From Methanobrevibacter sp. (GTDB lineage Archaea > Methanobacteriota > Methanobacteria > Methanobacteriales > Methanobacteriaceae): a stretch of DNA of 40,002 bases. The notes beneath the pieces are model-generated. The model ran no database searches. It saw only the letters and a list, made by a program, of their open reading frames with translations, and had not been told where the DNA came from. The stretch lies in the NCBI GenBank assembly GCA_024689425.1, contig JAILDN010000106.1, positions 1 to 40,002 of the forward strand, in the 5' to 3' direction. Shown here piece after piece: positions 1 through 10,678 of this stretch. Numbering within the stretch: the first letter of the stretch is position 1; each line of letters opens with the position of its first letter. The position numbers were made by a program, and so were the translations under genes.

Positions 1-107
1 TCTTATTTTTCAAACTTTTTTAAAAAAATAACTTGAAAGTATTTTCCTCCAATATTTCCTAAGTTTTCAGTAATTACTAATAATAAGAAGATTAATAAAT
101 AATCAAC

Positions 108-980
108 ATGATGGAAGATAAAAAAAATAAATTTCCGGATTATATTACTTTTCCAAGAACTTTTGAAAAATATAAATGGCATAAACCATTGCTTACGATA
201 GTCCTTACAGCAGTGTTCTATCTTATATTTCAAATTATATTGATAATAATTTTTAGTAAAGTATATGGGTCAGAAATTCTTTCATTAATAAAAATCGGAG
301 CATATGAAACTTTAAATACTTCTGATGTTATAACATCTTTCACATATCTGTCCATTTTCCTGTTTATTCCTGCACTTTACATTGCTTCCAAAATTGTTAA
401 TTACAGGCCATTTTCTTCATATTCTTCATCACGCGGAGGATGGAATTGGAAAATCTATTTTAAATGCTTAGGCATTGCATTTGTAATATATCTGATTAAT
501 TCTGTAATAGATTATGCAGTGCACGGACGAACAGGTGCTGTTACCCAGATTTCTCCAATATTATTAGTTCTAGCTTTAATTATTATACCTCTACAGGGTA
601 TTGCAGAAGAATATATATATCGTGGTCTTTTAATGCAGAGTTTTGGGTCATGGTTTAAAATACCTATTCTGGCAATAATTATTCAAGGAATAATTTTTTC
701 TGTGAGTCATTCATATAATGTAACTGGTTTGATATCCGTATTTGTAACGGGTATAATTTATGGTTTACTAACATGGCGCACTAATGGATTGGAAGCAAGT
801 TCAGCTATTCACTCCATAAATAACTTAACGGCTTTTTATTTTATTGCACTTGGGTTAAAAAGTCTTTCATCAAACGTGAGTACCGTAGATTTTGTTACAG
901 ACATACTAGTCGCAGCAATATCTGCAGGATTAATTTATTATATCGGTTGCAAAAAAGAATGGTTCAGCGAAACTTCTTAA
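108..980 (+). CDS. CPBP family intramembrane metalloprotease (CAAX protease-like)
   Basis: Multi-TM protein with EEYIYRGLL motif and downstream SHSYN / HSINN motifs typical of CPBP (ABI) family. Confidence 0.85.
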   Translation: MMEDKKNKFPDYITFPRTFEKYKWHKPLLTIVLTAVFYLIFQIILIIIFSKVYGSEILSLIKIGAYETLNTSDVITSFTYLSIFLFIPALYIASKIVNYRPFSSYSSSRGGWNWKIYFKCLGIAFVIYLINSVIDYAVHGRTGAVTQISPILLVLALIIIPLQGIAEEYIYRGLLMQSFGSWFKIPILAIIIQGIIFSVSHSYNVTGLISVFVTGIIYGLLTWRTNGLEASSAIHSINNLTAFYFIALGLKSLSSNVSTVDFVTDILVAAISAGLIYYIGCKKEWFSETS

Positions 981-990
981 ATTATTCGAG

Positions 991-1030
991 GAAAATGATT
1001 TATCATCATTTTCTATTTTTTAATTTTTAA
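991..1030 (+). terminator. Hairpin plus T-run after CPBP gene
   Basis: GAAAATGA-TTTATCA-TCATTTTC (991-998/1006-1013) followed by TATTTTTTAATTTTT. Confidence 0.6.
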
Positions 1031-1049
1031 AAAAAAAGTTTTGAAAAAT

Positions 1050-1982
1050 CTATATTTTAACAAAACGAGCTTTTCTATTTTTTACAAAAATATTTGCATT
1101 TATTTTTGGTAATGTCACGATATCCTGTGAGCGGAATGGACCATACACTTTTTCATCAATCCCCATGATTGAATCTATTTCATCCAATACAAGAATAGTT
1201 ACAATATCGGATTCACGAGACCTTTTTGGCTCATCCAAATCAATGAATTGAGTATCATTATCGAGAATTTCAATATCACCAAACTCTTTAGGAACCTCTT
1301 TTTTTGTTTTGGGTTTGGATATTTGTTTTTCTATAGGTTCTCTGACCTCATCAGTGATAACTTTGGCTTTACTGATTTCATCAATCCGGTCTAAGACTTC
1401 ATCCTTTTTAGAAGAACCCATTGCCATATCTGCAATATCACCAAGACTATTGGATGTGGTTTTTACCTCTTCCTTTGGAGGTTCCTCTTTAGGAACTTCC
1501 TCTTCACTGGAAGGAGAATTTTCAACTTCTTCATCATCTTTTTCATTCAAAGGACTTTCAATAATGGTTTCGCGAGGAACTTGAGGTTTTGAATCTTCAA
1601 CACCGGAAAGTGAAAACTTGTGATTCCTAAGGGTATCAATCAATGAAAAATAAAAAGCCTCTTCTTCAGGAGTCAAGTTCAAAGGCATTGAATCGACCAA
1701 ATCAAAATCTTCTTCACCTGAAAAAATATTGTAAGATCTGTTAATGTTAAGAACAGCAGTTTGAGTAATTTTATGTTCTCTTTTTTCACATATCTCAGTC
1801 GCTATTCTTCTGGCTTCATTTAAAGTATTGTAAACATCAGAGAATGGATCATCAATAGCTGACTGTTTTAACTCATTTAAATACTCATGAATCTGGGAAT
1901 AAAAATTCTCATCAACCTGAGCTAGAGTACCATTGTCACGCTCTTTCTTTTGAATTTTACGTAAAGTTTGAAATAGATCCAC
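1050..1982 (-). CDS. Archaeal DNA replication complex GINS protein, Gins51-like, with long acidic linker
   Basis: N-terminal helical A-domain-like region, C-terminal small B-domain-like region (VTILVLDEIDSIMGIDEKVYGPFRSQDIVTLPKINANIFVKNRKARFVKI); adjacent to PCNA. Confidence 0.75.
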   Translation of the reverse strand: MDLFQTLRKIQKKERDNGTLAQVDENFYSQIHEYLNELKQSAIDDPFSDVYNTLNEARRIATEICEKREHKITQTAVLNINRSYNIFSGEEDFDLVDSMPLNLTPEEEAFYFSLIDTLRNHKFSLSGVEDSKPQVPRETIIESPLNEKDDEEVENSPSSEEEVPKEEPPKEEVKTTSNSLGDIADMAMGSSKKDEVLDRIDEISKAKVITDEVREPIEKQISKPKTKKEVPKEFGDIEILDNDTQFIDLDEPKRSRESDIVTILVLDEIDSIMGIDEKVYGPFRSQDIVTLPKINANIFVKNRKARFVKI

Positions 1983-2032
1983 TTAATATCATCTCGGATG
2001 GTTTTTAAAAAATAAGAAAAAAACAAATGAAC

Positions 2033-2767
2033 TTAATCATCTGTTTCTAATCTTGGAGCAAGTAAGAAACTGAGTTTACCGTCACCAGTAACCATTGTCA
2101 AAGTTAAACTTAATGGCATGTCGGTACCTAAACTGATTTCTGCTTCCTCGGAAAATTTATCTGCTTTAAGCATTTCTCTAATTTTATCTAAGGAAAATAG
2201 AGATTTTGCATGCTCTTTAATATTTTCGCCGTGAAGATACTTGATACTTGCATCACCAAATTCACCATCTGCGGATGCTATGAAGTAATCTTCATCAACT
2301 TGTAAAGCAATTTTATCTGAAAATATTTCAATATCATTGATTGAATCTTTTAAGATAGAGAAACGAACTTTGAATGATGTTGGGTGATTGATTTGAGGAG
2401 GAGTTGGATTATCATATTCAATATCGATTAATCTTATTTTAAATGTCCTTGTTGCATCTCCTTCAAATGTAATTATGAAATTACCTTCATCAACAGACAT
2501 TAAAACTCTATCTTGAGATTTAGCCCTTTTAAGAACTCTCATGAATTCATCAGTATCAATGTTAATCTTTTCAGGAACGTCACAAATATATTCATCAAAT
2601 AAACTTGCTTTCAATTCTAAATGAACAAATGTTATGTGACTACGGTCTAAGGCATCTAATCTCATACCTTCACTATCAGTTTGGATTTGTACTTCATCAA
2701 CAATAGAAGAAATAGCATCAAAACTGGTTTTTAAAATACTAGAATCACTTAATTCAGCTTTAAACAT
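2033..2767 (-). CDS. pcn: DNA polymerase sliding clamp (PCNA)
   Basis: 244 aa, [52 protein letters not shown] and C-terminal LAPRLETDD match archaeal PCNA. Confidence 0.95.
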   Translation of the reverse strand: MFKAELSDSSILKTSFDAISSIVDEVQIQTDSEGMRLDALDRSHITFVHLELKASLFDEYICDVPEKINIDTDEFMRVLKRAKSQDRVLMSVDEGNFIITFEGDATRTFKIRLIDIEYDNPTPPQINHPTSFKVRFSILKDSINDIEIFSDKIALQVDEDYFIASADGEFGDASIKYLHGENIKEHAKSLFSLDKIREMLKADKFSEEAEISLGTDMPLSLTLTMVTGDGKLSFLLAPRLETDD

Positions 2768-2848
2768 AAAAAATCCTCTATTTTCTTAATCATAAAATTC
2801 TTTAATAGTATTAAATATTATGTTTTTATTATTTAATAAAGATTTTCA

Positions 2849-2891
2849 TTAAAAAAAATAATTGAAAAATAAGGGTTTAAATCCTTATTCA
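2849..2891 (-). terminator. Putative trp operon terminator
   Basis: On minus strand AATAAGG-ATTTAAAC-CCTTATT followed by TTTCAATTATTTTTTTTAA; overlaps the trpA stop codon. Confidence 0.55.
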
Positions 2892-3662
2892 ATCAATACA
2901 TGCATTTTTCATTGATGAAACATAGTCTTTTAATGCTTCAGTTGCATTTTCACCATGCTCTTCAATGATTTTTACGATTGCACTACCTACTATGACTCCA
3001 TCCGCAATTTTGGAAATTTCTGAAGCCTGTTCGGGAGTGTTGATTCCAAAACCAACGGCCAAAGGCAAATCCGTGACATCACGGATATCGGATATTATTG
3101 CACCCAAATCGGTTTTAATCTCAGACCTCATTCCAGTAACTCCCAAAGATGAAACGACATAAATAAATCCTGTTGCATCACGAGCAATCTTCTGAATTCT
3201 CTCTTTTGATGTCGGTGCGATTAAAGAAATGACATCCACATCGTTTTTAGCTGCAATATCTGCGATTTCACCCTTTTCCTCATAAGGCAAATCAGGTGAA
3301 ATTATTCCATCGACACCCAGCTCACCGCATTTCTTAAAGAATTCTTCATAACCATAGAAAAACACTGGATTGATATAAGTCAAGAATACAAGAGGAACAT
3401 CGGTTTTCTTTCTGACTTCCCTTACAATTTCAAATACGTCATCAGTAGTCGTGTTGTGTTTTAGGGCACGCACATTAGCATCCTGAATAACGACTCCTTC
3501 AGCCATAGGGTCTGAAAACGGTATTCCTATTTCCACCAAATCGCAACCCGCTTCAACCATTGCCAAAATATACTCGACTGTCTTTTCAATAGTTGGATCT
3601 CCTGCAGTCAAAAAGCCAATGAACGCACAATCATCTTTAAAAGCATTAGCTATTCTACTCAT
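2889..3662 (-). CDS. trpA: Tryptophan synthase alpha subunit
   Basis: [35 protein letters not shown] motifs. Confidence 0.97.
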   Translation of the reverse strand: MSRIANAFKDDCAFIGFLTAGDPTIEKTVEYILAMVEAGCDLVEIGIPFSDPMAEGVVIQDANVRALKHNTTTDDVFEIVREVRKKTDVPLVFLTYINPVFFYGYEEFFKKCGELGVDGIISPDLPYEEKGEIADIAAKNDVDVISLIAPTSKERIQKIARDATGFIYVVSSLGVTGMRSEIKTDLGAIISDIRDVTDLPLAVGFGINTPEQASEISKIADGVIVGSAIVKIIEEHGENATEALKDYVSSMKNACID

Positions 3663-5436
3663 TTAACTCAACTCCCCTATATTCTGCTATTGACTTTACA
3701 TCCTTATCTCCCCTACCTGATAAACAAACGATTAGGATATCGTCCTTATCCATTTCAGGAGCAATTTTCATTGCATGGGCCACTGCATGTGAACTTTCAA
3801 TAGCTGGAATTATTCCTTCCATTCTTGATAAGTATTCGAAAGCTCCGACGGCCTCTTCATCAGTAATTGGGACATATTCTGCCCTTCCGGAGTCCCTTAA
3901 ATATGCATGTTCGGGACCCACACCCGGATAATCAAGACCTGCTGAAATTGAATAGACCGGAGCGATTTGTCCATAATTGCTTTGATTGAATATGGACTTC
4001 ATTCCATGAAATATTCCGATTTTACCGTTTGTCAGTGCAGCTGCATTGTAAGGAGTATCAATTCCCTTTCCACCGGCTTCACAACCAATCAACTTAACGT
4101 CTTCGTCCTCGATGAAATTATAGAACGCACCCATTGCATTGCTTCCACCACCAACACAGGCCAATACTGCAGTTGGCAATTTTCCTTCTTTTTCTAGTAT
4201 CTGCTGCCTTGCTTCCTGACTGATTACGGCTTGGAAATCCCTTACCATCATTGGGAACGGATGAGGACCCATTGTTGAGCCTATTACATAGTTAGTATCA
4301 TGAACTCTGGCAATCCAATCTCTAAAAGCATCATTTACGGCATCCTTTAGGGTTTTTGTACCTGATTTTACCGGATGGACCTTTGCACCCAACAGTTCCA
4401 TCCTATAAACGTTCAATGCTTGCCTTTCGGTGTCTACTTCACCCATATAGACTTCACATTCCATATCCAATAATGCTGCTGCAGTTGCCGTTGCAACCCC
4501 GTGTTGACCCGCACCGGTTTCCGCAATTACTCTTGTTTTTCCCATCTTTTTAGCAAGCAATACCTGACCTAATACATTGTTAATCTTATGGGCTCCGGTG
4601 TGGTTTAAATCTTCACGCTTAAGGTATATTTTTGCTCCGCCGAGGTCTTCAGTCATCCTTTCTGCATAATATAACAAAGAAGGCCTTCCAGCATACTCCC
4701 TCAATAAGGTATTTAACTCTTCTGTGAATTCAGGATCATTCATGTAGTGATTGTATTGCTCTTCCAAATATAACAATTCGTTCATTAACGTTTCTGAGAT
4801 ATATTGACCGCCATATTCACCATATCTTCCTTTAGTCAAATTTATTTCCTCCATGACTTCTTTTATTTTATTTTCATCTTTATAACCATTAATTTCTAAA
4901 CTGCTGCTTAAGTCAACAGCATAAGGGTTGAATTCTCCAATGGCCTGCGGAATGTTTTTCGAATTTAAGCCTCCGGCCAAAAAGAATTCCTTTTTTAAAT
5001 CTTTCCTAATGAGCCGCCAGTCAAAGGTTTTTCCACTCCCTTTTCCACTGTCAAGCAACAAATAATCCGCAATTGAACTGTCATATTCCAACAAATCTTT
5101 TTCATCAGACATTTCAATTGCATTGATAATCTTCAGTTGATATTTAGATTTTTGCTTTAATTTCCTAATATAATCTTCACTTTCCGAACCGTGCAGCTGT
5201 GCAATATCAATTACGTTTTCATCGAACAATTTCAGAATTTCATTTAAATCGGCATCTACGAAAACCCCAACAGATTGAATGGAGGAATCTAAATTTTCCT
5301 TCATCTGACTAGCTAATTCATGGGAAACTTTTCTTGGACTATCTGCAAATACAAATCCTATATAATCCGGCTTATATTTATTTACGAGCTCAATGTCTTC
5401 CAATCTCTTGAGTCCGCAGATTTTGACTTTAACCAT
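3655..5436 (-). CDS. Fused phosphoribosylanthranilate isomerase (TrpF) / tryptophan synthase beta (TrpB)
   Basis: Residues ~1-198 TrpF-like ([13 protein letters not shown]...[10 protein letters not shown]...[15 protein letters not shown]...LAGGLNSKN), residues ~199-593 TrpB-like ([15 protein letters not shown]...[15 protein letters not shown]...GGGSNAMG); no stop between them. Confidence 0.95.
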   Translation of the reverse strand: MVKVKICGLKRLEDIELVNKYKPDYIGFVFADSPRKVSHELASQMKENLDSSIQSVGVFVDADLNEILKLFDENVIDIAQLHGSESEDYIRKLKQKSKYQLKIINAIEMSDEKDLLEYDSSIADYLLLDSGKGSGKTFDWRLIRKDLKKEFFLAGGLNSKNIPQAIGEFNPYAVDLSSSLEINGYKDENKIKEVMEEINLTKGRYGEYGGQYISETLMNELLYLEEQYNHYMNDPEFTEELNTLLREYAGRPSLLYYAERMTEDLGGAKIYLKREDLNHTGAHKINNVLGQVLLAKKMGKTRVIAETGAGQHGVATATAAALLDMECEVYMGEVDTERQALNVYRMELLGAKVHPVKSGTKTLKDAVNDAFRDWIARVHDTNYVIGSTMGPHPFPMMVRDFQAVISQEARQQILEKEGKLPTAVLACVGGGSNAMGAFYNFIEDEDVKLIGCEAGGKGIDTPYNAAALTNGKIGIFHGMKSIFNQSNYGQIAPVYSISAGLDYPGVGPEHAYLRDSGRAEYVPITDEEAVGAFEYLSRMEGIIPAIESSHAVAHAMKIAPEMDKDDILIVCLSGRGDKDVKSIAEYRGVELNE

Positions 5437-6205
5437 TCTTCAACTCCAAAATCATAGCTTTTTTATCATCGCTTTTCATTAAAGTTTCGCCTATTAAAAC
5501 TGCATCAACATCATTTTCTTTTAATCTGGCGACATCCTCTTTCGTTTTAATGCCACTTTCAGATATAAATACGACATCTCCACTCACACATCTACGTAAG
5601 TTAATGCTGTTTTCAATGTCTACAGTGAAATCAGTTAAGTCACGATTATTGACCCCAACAATTTCAGCACCAACAGTCAATGCCTTCATGATTTCATCAC
5701 CGTCATGACACTCAACAATTGCAGATAAACCTAATGAATGTGCCAAATCCAAAAATTTTTTCAATTGAACTATATCCAAAATAGCTACAATCAGCAAAAC
5801 AGCTGAAGCGCCCAAATATTTGGCCTGATAAATCATGTACTCATCAATGACAAAGTCCTTTCTCAAAATTGGAATGGAAACATTTTGAGCAATTTCCTTT
5901 AGATAGTCATCATCACCCTTGAAAAAATAAGGCTCGGTTAAAACAGATATTGCAGAAGCACCTGCATTTTCATAGTCCTTAGCAATCTGAACATAATCGA
6001 AATCCTCAGCAATCAATCCTTTTGAAGGAGATGCCTTTTTAACCTCTGCAATGATTGAAATATCATCACTTTGAAGGGCTTTCTTAAACGGAAAGTCACC
6101 GCTGACTTCCAAAAGATCCGCCTGCTTTTTCAATTCGTCCAAGGGAATTATTGACTTTTCCAATTCAATCCTTTCTTTTGTTCTTTCAACTATTTCATCC
6201 AACAT
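5429..6205 (-). CDS. trpC: Indole-3-glycerol phosphate synthase
   Basis: [47 protein letters not shown] motifs; ORF track extends to 6226, MLDEIVERT start at 6205 preferred. Confidence 0.96.
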   Translation of the reverse strand: MLDEIVERTKERIELEKSIIPLDELKKQADLLEVSGDFPFKKALQSDDISIIAEVKKASPSKGLIAEDFDYVQIAKDYENAGASAISVLTEPYFFKGDDDYLKEIAQNVSIPILRKDFVIDEYMIYQAKYLGASAVLLIVAILDIVQLKKFLDLAHSLGLSAIVECHDGDEIMKALTVGAEIVGVNNRDLTDFTVDIENSINLRRCVSGDVVFISESGIKTKEDVARLKENDVDAVLIGETLMKSDDKKAMILELKNG

Positions 6206-6210
6206 AAAAA

Positions 6211-7218
6211 TCAACCATTTGTACAATCAATAAATTTTTCAAGCTGTTCTAGTGCTTTTCCAGAGTCAATGATTTCTTCAGCCAGTTTTACACCATCGTT
6301 AATGGATTCAACAGCCCCCGCAACATATAATCCTGCAGCGGAATTGAGGACAACTGCATTTCTTTTCGGTCCTTTTTGACCGTTGAGGATGCCCAATGTT
6401 ATTTTAGCATTCTCCCTAGGATTGCCTCCAACCAAATCTTCTTTTTTGCATCTTTCAAATCCAAAATCTTCCGGCTTTATCATGTAAGATTTTGTTTTTC
6501 CGTCTTTAATCTCACATACAAAGGTCTCATCACTGGCAGAAATCTCATCCATCCCGTCCATTCCATAAACGGACAGTGCTGATTCGACACCCAAATTGTT
6601 TAATACTTCCGCCAAAGGTTCTACTAATTCCTTATCATAAACCCCCAAAACCTGCATGGTTGCACCCGCAGGATTGGTTAAAGGACCTAAAATATTAAAT
6701 ATTGTTCTAATAGCCAGCTCTTTTCTAACGCTGGCAACATATTTCATTGCAATATGATAATTTTGAGCAAATAAAAAGCAAATGTTATTTTTCTTCAAAC
6801 AGCTTAAACTCTTATCCGGTTCGATTTGAATATTAACACCCAATTGTTCCAGTACATCAGCAGCACCGCATTTGCTTGATGCAGAACGATTTCCATGCTT
6901 TGCTACAGGAACACCTGCTGCAGATATGACGATTGATGAAGTGGTTGAAATGTTGAAAGTATTGGAGCCGTCACCTCCAGTCCCGACGATTTCTAAAGCT
7001 TCAACATCATTCAATAATCTTACACAATGAGCCCTCATAGCTTCAGCGGAGGCAGTGATTTCATCAATAGTTTCACCCTTCATTGACATTGCAGTTAAAT
7101 ATGAACTCATCTGAACTTCACTTGCTTCACCGCTCATGATTTCATCCATAGTCCTGAATGCCTCATCATAAGTCAAATCTTCTTTTTTAGATACCTTTAA
7201 AATTGCTTCTTTAATCAT
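6211..7218 (-). CDS. trpD: Anthranilate phosphoribosyltransferase
   Basis: [40 protein letters not shown] motifs; ATG at 7218 overlaps trpG stop by 1 nt. Confidence 0.97.
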   Translation of the reverse strand: MIKEAILKVSKKEDLTYDEAFRTMDEIMSGEASEVQMSSYLTAMSMKGETIDEITASAEAMRAHCVRLLNDVEALEIVGTGGDGSNTFNISTTSSIVISAAGVPVAKHGNRSASSKCGAADVLEQLGVNIQIEPDKSLSCLKKNNICFLFAQNYHIAMKYVASVRKELAIRTIFNILGPLTNPAGATMQVLGVYDKELVEPLAEVLNNLGVESALSVYGMDGMDEISASDETFVCEIKDGKTKSYMIKPEDFGFERCKKEDLVGGNPRENAKITLGILNGQKGPKRNAVVLNSAAGLYVAGAVESINDGVKLAEEIIDSGKALEQLEKFIDCTNG

Positions 7219-7787
7219 TATATTGCCTCGCAAAAATTTTTAATTATTTTCAAACCGTCTGGCGTTAAAATTGATTCGGGATGGAATTGAAGTCCGTAAA
7301 CATTATACTGCTTATGCTTTACGGCCATTATCTCACCATCATCACAGGATTTTGATATTATTTCCAACTCATCGGGAAGAGTACTTTCCATCAGACTTAA
7401 AGAATGATATCTTCCGACTGTGATTTTGGAATCTAAACCTTTAAAAATATAATCATTATTCAATTCAATTATTGAGGATTTTCCATGCATCAAACGCTTT
7501 GCATATGAAATTTCGCCACCAAATGCCTCACAAATAGACTGGTGACCTAAACAAACTCCCAAAATAGGAATTTTACCTGAAAACTCACGTACCACATCAA
7601 TGCATATTCCCGCATCCTTAGGTTTTCCCGGACCTGGAGATAAAATAATTGCATCGGGATTTAGCTCCCCAATCTCTTCTAAAGTAATCTTATCGTTTCT
7701 TGAAACCTTAATGTCCGGCGTAACCTCACCAATCAACTGGTATAGATTATAGGAAAAGCTATCATAATTGTCTATTAAAAGAATCAT
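7218..7787 (-). CDS. trpG: Anthranilate synthase component II (glutamine amidotransferase)
   Basis: [37 protein letters not shown] motifs. Confidence 0.96.
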   Translation of the reverse strand: MILLIDNYDSFSYNLYQLIGEVTPDIKVSRNDKITLEEIGELNPDAIILSPGPGKPKDAGICIDVVREFSGKIPILGVCLGHQSICEAFGGEISYAKRLMHGKSSIIELNNDYIFKGLDSKITVGRYHSLSLMESTLPDELEIISKSCDDGEIMAVKHKQYNVYGLQFHPESILTPDGLKIIKNFCEAI

Positions 7788-9280
7788 TCTAATCCTCCAT
7801 CAGCCATTTTTAATGCATTGATTACCGCTGCCGCTTTATTCATAGATTCATCGAACTCTGTATCAGGAACACTGTCAGCGACGATTCCTGCACCTGATCT
7901 GATAAAGACCTTACCATTGCGTGCAAAAGCTATTCTAATGGAAATGCAAGTATCCAAATTTCCGCTTAAATCCACATATCCAATAGCTCCACCATAAATT
8001 CCCCGCTTATTGTCCTCCAGTTCATTGATAATTTCACAGGCCCTTATCTTTGGGGCTCCGGATAGCGTTCCTGCAGGCAAAATTGAATCAATGGCACAAA
8101 GGGCATCCAAATTACTGCGCAAAGTTCCGGTGACAGTAGAGCCTATATGCATGACATGTGAAAATCTCTCAATTGATAGATACTTATCAACAGATACGGA
8201 GCCAATTTCGGCTATTCTCCCAATATCATTGCGTCCCAAATCAACTAGCATATTATGTTCGGCCAATTCCTTTTCATCACTCAACAAATCTTTTTCCAGT
8301 TTTAAATCTTCTTTTTCTGTTTTTCCACGAGGCCTTGTGCCCGCAAGCGGAAATGTGTATAATCTTCTGTCGTTAACCTTTACCAAAGTCTCAGGTGATG
8401 CTCCGGCAATTTCTATATCATCACTTGAGAAGTAAAACATGTAAGGAGAAGGATTTGTGGTTCTCAAGACACGATATGTATCAAACAGGCTTCCTTCAAT
8501 GTCCGCTTCAATACGGTTTGAAAGAACAACCTGGAAAATATCCCCTTCCTTAATATAATTTTTAGCTTTAATTACCATTTCCCCATATTTTTCACGGGAA
8601 AACACTGGTTTAAAATCAGATTTTAATTTTAATGGTTTTATTTCGGCCTTTTTGCCGTTTTTAATTAACTCAGCAATCTCCTTTAATTCACCGCAAGCCT
8701 TCATATAGTTATTTTCCAAATCATCTGTTTTCATATTAACAATCAATATGATTTTTTGGCGGAAATTATCAAAGGCGATTACCTTATCAAAAAGCATCAA
8801 ATCTATATCCTTAAACTGATCTTGGTTTTCTGCATCAAGATTTAAGGACGGTTCTGCATATTTAATATAATCATAAGCGAAATAACCTACAAAACCCCCT
8901 GTGAATGGAGGCATATTCTCCAATTTGGGAGATTTATTTTTAACAATCAAATCCCGGATTATATCGCTGGGATTATCAGTTTCGATTATTACTGATTCAT
9001 CATTCAGTTCAGTGAAATTTGAATCGCCCTTTATTTGAACAACACCATTTTGGCATGTGAACTCTAAAAGCGGATTGTAACCTAAAAAACTGTATCTTCC
9101 CCATTTTTCGCTGTCTTCGATACTTTCCAACATATAACAGTGCTTGCTTACACCTTTTAAAATTCTTAACACTTCAATTGGAGTGGCAATATCCGAAAGC
9201 AATTCATATGCAACGGGGATTCTCTTATACTCCTCATTTTCTGCGATTTTTTTGACTTCTTCTAAACTTGGGGAAAACAT
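7784..9280 (-). CDS. trpE: Anthranilate synthase component I
   Basis: GGFVGYFAYD, PLAGTRPRGKT, LVDLGRNDIGRI, LPAGTLSGAPKIRACEII motifs; first gene of trp operon. Confidence 0.97.
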   Translation of the reverse strand: MFSPSLEEVKKIAENEEYKRIPVAYELLSDIATPIEVLRILKGVSKHCYMLESIEDSEKWGRYSFLGYNPLLEFTCQNGVVQIKGDSNFTELNDESVIIETDNPSDIIRDLIVKNKSPKLENMPPFTGGFVGYFAYDYIKYAEPSLNLDAENQDQFKDIDLMLFDKVIAFDNFRQKIILIVNMKTDDLENNYMKACGELKEIAELIKNGKKAEIKPLKLKSDFKPVFSREKYGEMVIKAKNYIKEGDIFQVVLSNRIEADIEGSLFDTYRVLRTTNPSPYMFYFSSDDIEIAGASPETLVKVNDRRLYTFPLAGTRPRGKTEKEDLKLEKDLLSDEKELAEHNMLVDLGRNDIGRIAEIGSVSVDKYLSIERFSHVMHIGSTVTGTLRSNLDALCAIDSILPAGTLSGAPKIRACEIINELEDNKRGIYGGAIGYVDLSGNLDTCISIRIAFARNGKVFIRSGAGIVADSVPDTEFDESMNKAAAVINALKMADGGLE

Positions 9281-9318
9281 TCTATCACATAATCTATTTT
9301 TATATTAACTATAATCAA

Positions 9319-9354
9319 TGTACTATTTAAAACCTTGTAGTACTTTTTTGTACA
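9319..9354 (-). promoter_or_regulatory. trp operon promoter with TRP-box-like GTAC operators flanking a TATA box
   Basis: Minus strand TGTACAAAAAAGTACTACAAGGTTTTAAATAGTACA; GTAC cores at 9320, 9340 and 9350; TATA-like TTTTAAATA between them. Confidence 0.7.
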
Positions 9355-9396
9355 TTATATTGCTCTGTGATGAAAAAATTGTCATTAAAAACAGAT

Positions 9397-9804
9397 TTAC
9401 ATCTTATCCTGTTCACGGTTAAATGTAATGATAATCTTCTTTATTTCACGAGATTCCAAATAAGGAAGGTTTTCCACCAATTCCGCTTCCAAATCCTTAT
9501 TCATCTCAAGCCTTTTTTTGGCATATTCATCATCACTTAACTGGTTTTTATATTCCTTATTCAAATTTGAATATTTTGTGATTAAAGGCTGCAATTTGGT
9601 AGAAACATCCTCATCCAATTGATCATTGATAATTTTTCTTTTTTTAACATCAACCACAAATCCAACCACAGTAATGAAAAATCCCAGTACAGTTATAGTT
9701 AATGCAGGAACCAGATATGTGTGATTGCCCACAAACATGACTGAAACAACAATTCCAACAAAAATCAAAAAAATACCAATCTTTTTTAAATCCATATAAA
9801 CCAC
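9397..9804 (-). CDS. Hypothetical membrane protein with two N-terminal TM helices and charged C-terminus
   Basis: Intact ORF, hydrophobic N-terminus, ATG alternative start at 9795. Confidence 0.6.
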   Translation of the reverse strand: MVYMDLKKIGIFLIFVGIVVSVMFVGNHTYLVPALTITVLGFFITVVGFVVDVKKRKIINDQLDEDVSTKLQPLITKYSNLNKEYKNQLSDDEYAKKRLEMNKDLEAELVENLPYLESREIKKIIITFNREQDKM

Positions 9805-10623
9805 TTACCCTTTATCAATATATTTCCATTCCTGACGGATTGATATAACAATCAAATAAAATGAAACAATAGCCAATATAGAAAACAAAACTATAAAAAT
9901 GCTATTTGTAAAAATTAACTTTCCATAATCGATATGATACAACAATTCAGCCAATAAATTATTTAAAAAGTGTGCAAAAATACATACCATAATATTTTCA
10001 GTTTTTAGATATACTATACACATGCATACTCCGAATACAAATGCAGAGATAATGCTTCCATAGCTGTGTATTGACCCGAATAATATCGAAGTAATGGCAA
10101 TTGCAAAAGATGTCGGAACGACCAACTTAAGCCTGTTTAAAAATACTCCCCTAAACAATAGCTCTTCAGAAATCGGTGAAATAATAATTGTAGAAAATAT
10201 GCTACCCACCCCAATTAAAGAATTCATAGCAATCGGGTTCATAAACCAACTTACCAATGAATCAAATCCCGGAATATAAGTTAAAGCAAAAATTGAAAGA
10301 TATAGCATACCATAAGAAAAGAAAACATTGACCAAAATAATAGTCAGAATAGATTTCGGCGAAATTTTTGAAAATATGTTTTTTGTATCCTCTATGAATT
10401 CATTTCCAAAAAACCTCAATCTATAAATAAAATAGAATATGACTCCAACATATATCCAATAGTCACCAATTGGATAGCCAATAATCTTAAAAAGAAATAT
10501 TATCCCCACTAATGCGAGAATTACAATTAATAATTCAAAAATTGAAATTTTTTTAAGACTATCATTTAAAGAAGACATACTAAATGATATGGTGATATTA
10601 ATATAAAAAATAATAAGATGCAA
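9805..10623 (-). CDS. CPBP family intramembrane metalloprotease
   Basis: SPISEELLFRGVFLNRL and FGSIHSYGS motifs in multi-TM protein. Confidence 0.88.
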   Translation of the reverse strand: MHLIIFYINITISFSMSSLNDSLKKISIFELLIVILALVGIIFLFKIIGYPIGDYWIYVGVIFYFIYRLRFFGNEFIEDTKNIFSKISPKSILTIILVNVFFSYGMLYLSIFALTYIPGFDSLVSWFMNPIAMNSLIGVGSIFSTIIISPISEELLFRGVFLNRLKLVVPTSFAIAITSILFGSIHSYGSIISAFVFGVCMCIVYLKTENIMVCIFAHFLNNLLAELLYHIDYGKLIFTNSIFIVLFSILAIVSFYLIVISIRQEWKYIDKG

Positions 10624-10678
10624 AATTAATGATAAATATTAATATATGCAATTTCAAAATTAACTATGAGGTTATTGA

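Noticed and set aside
3-233. 76-aa minus-strand ORF
   Set aside because: Antisense to the start of the CPBP gene, low-complexity, no recognisable domain.
8010-8435. 141-aa plus-strand ORF inside trpE
   Set aside because: Antisense shadow of a well-supported coding region; Ser-rich composition is typical of reverse-complement frames.
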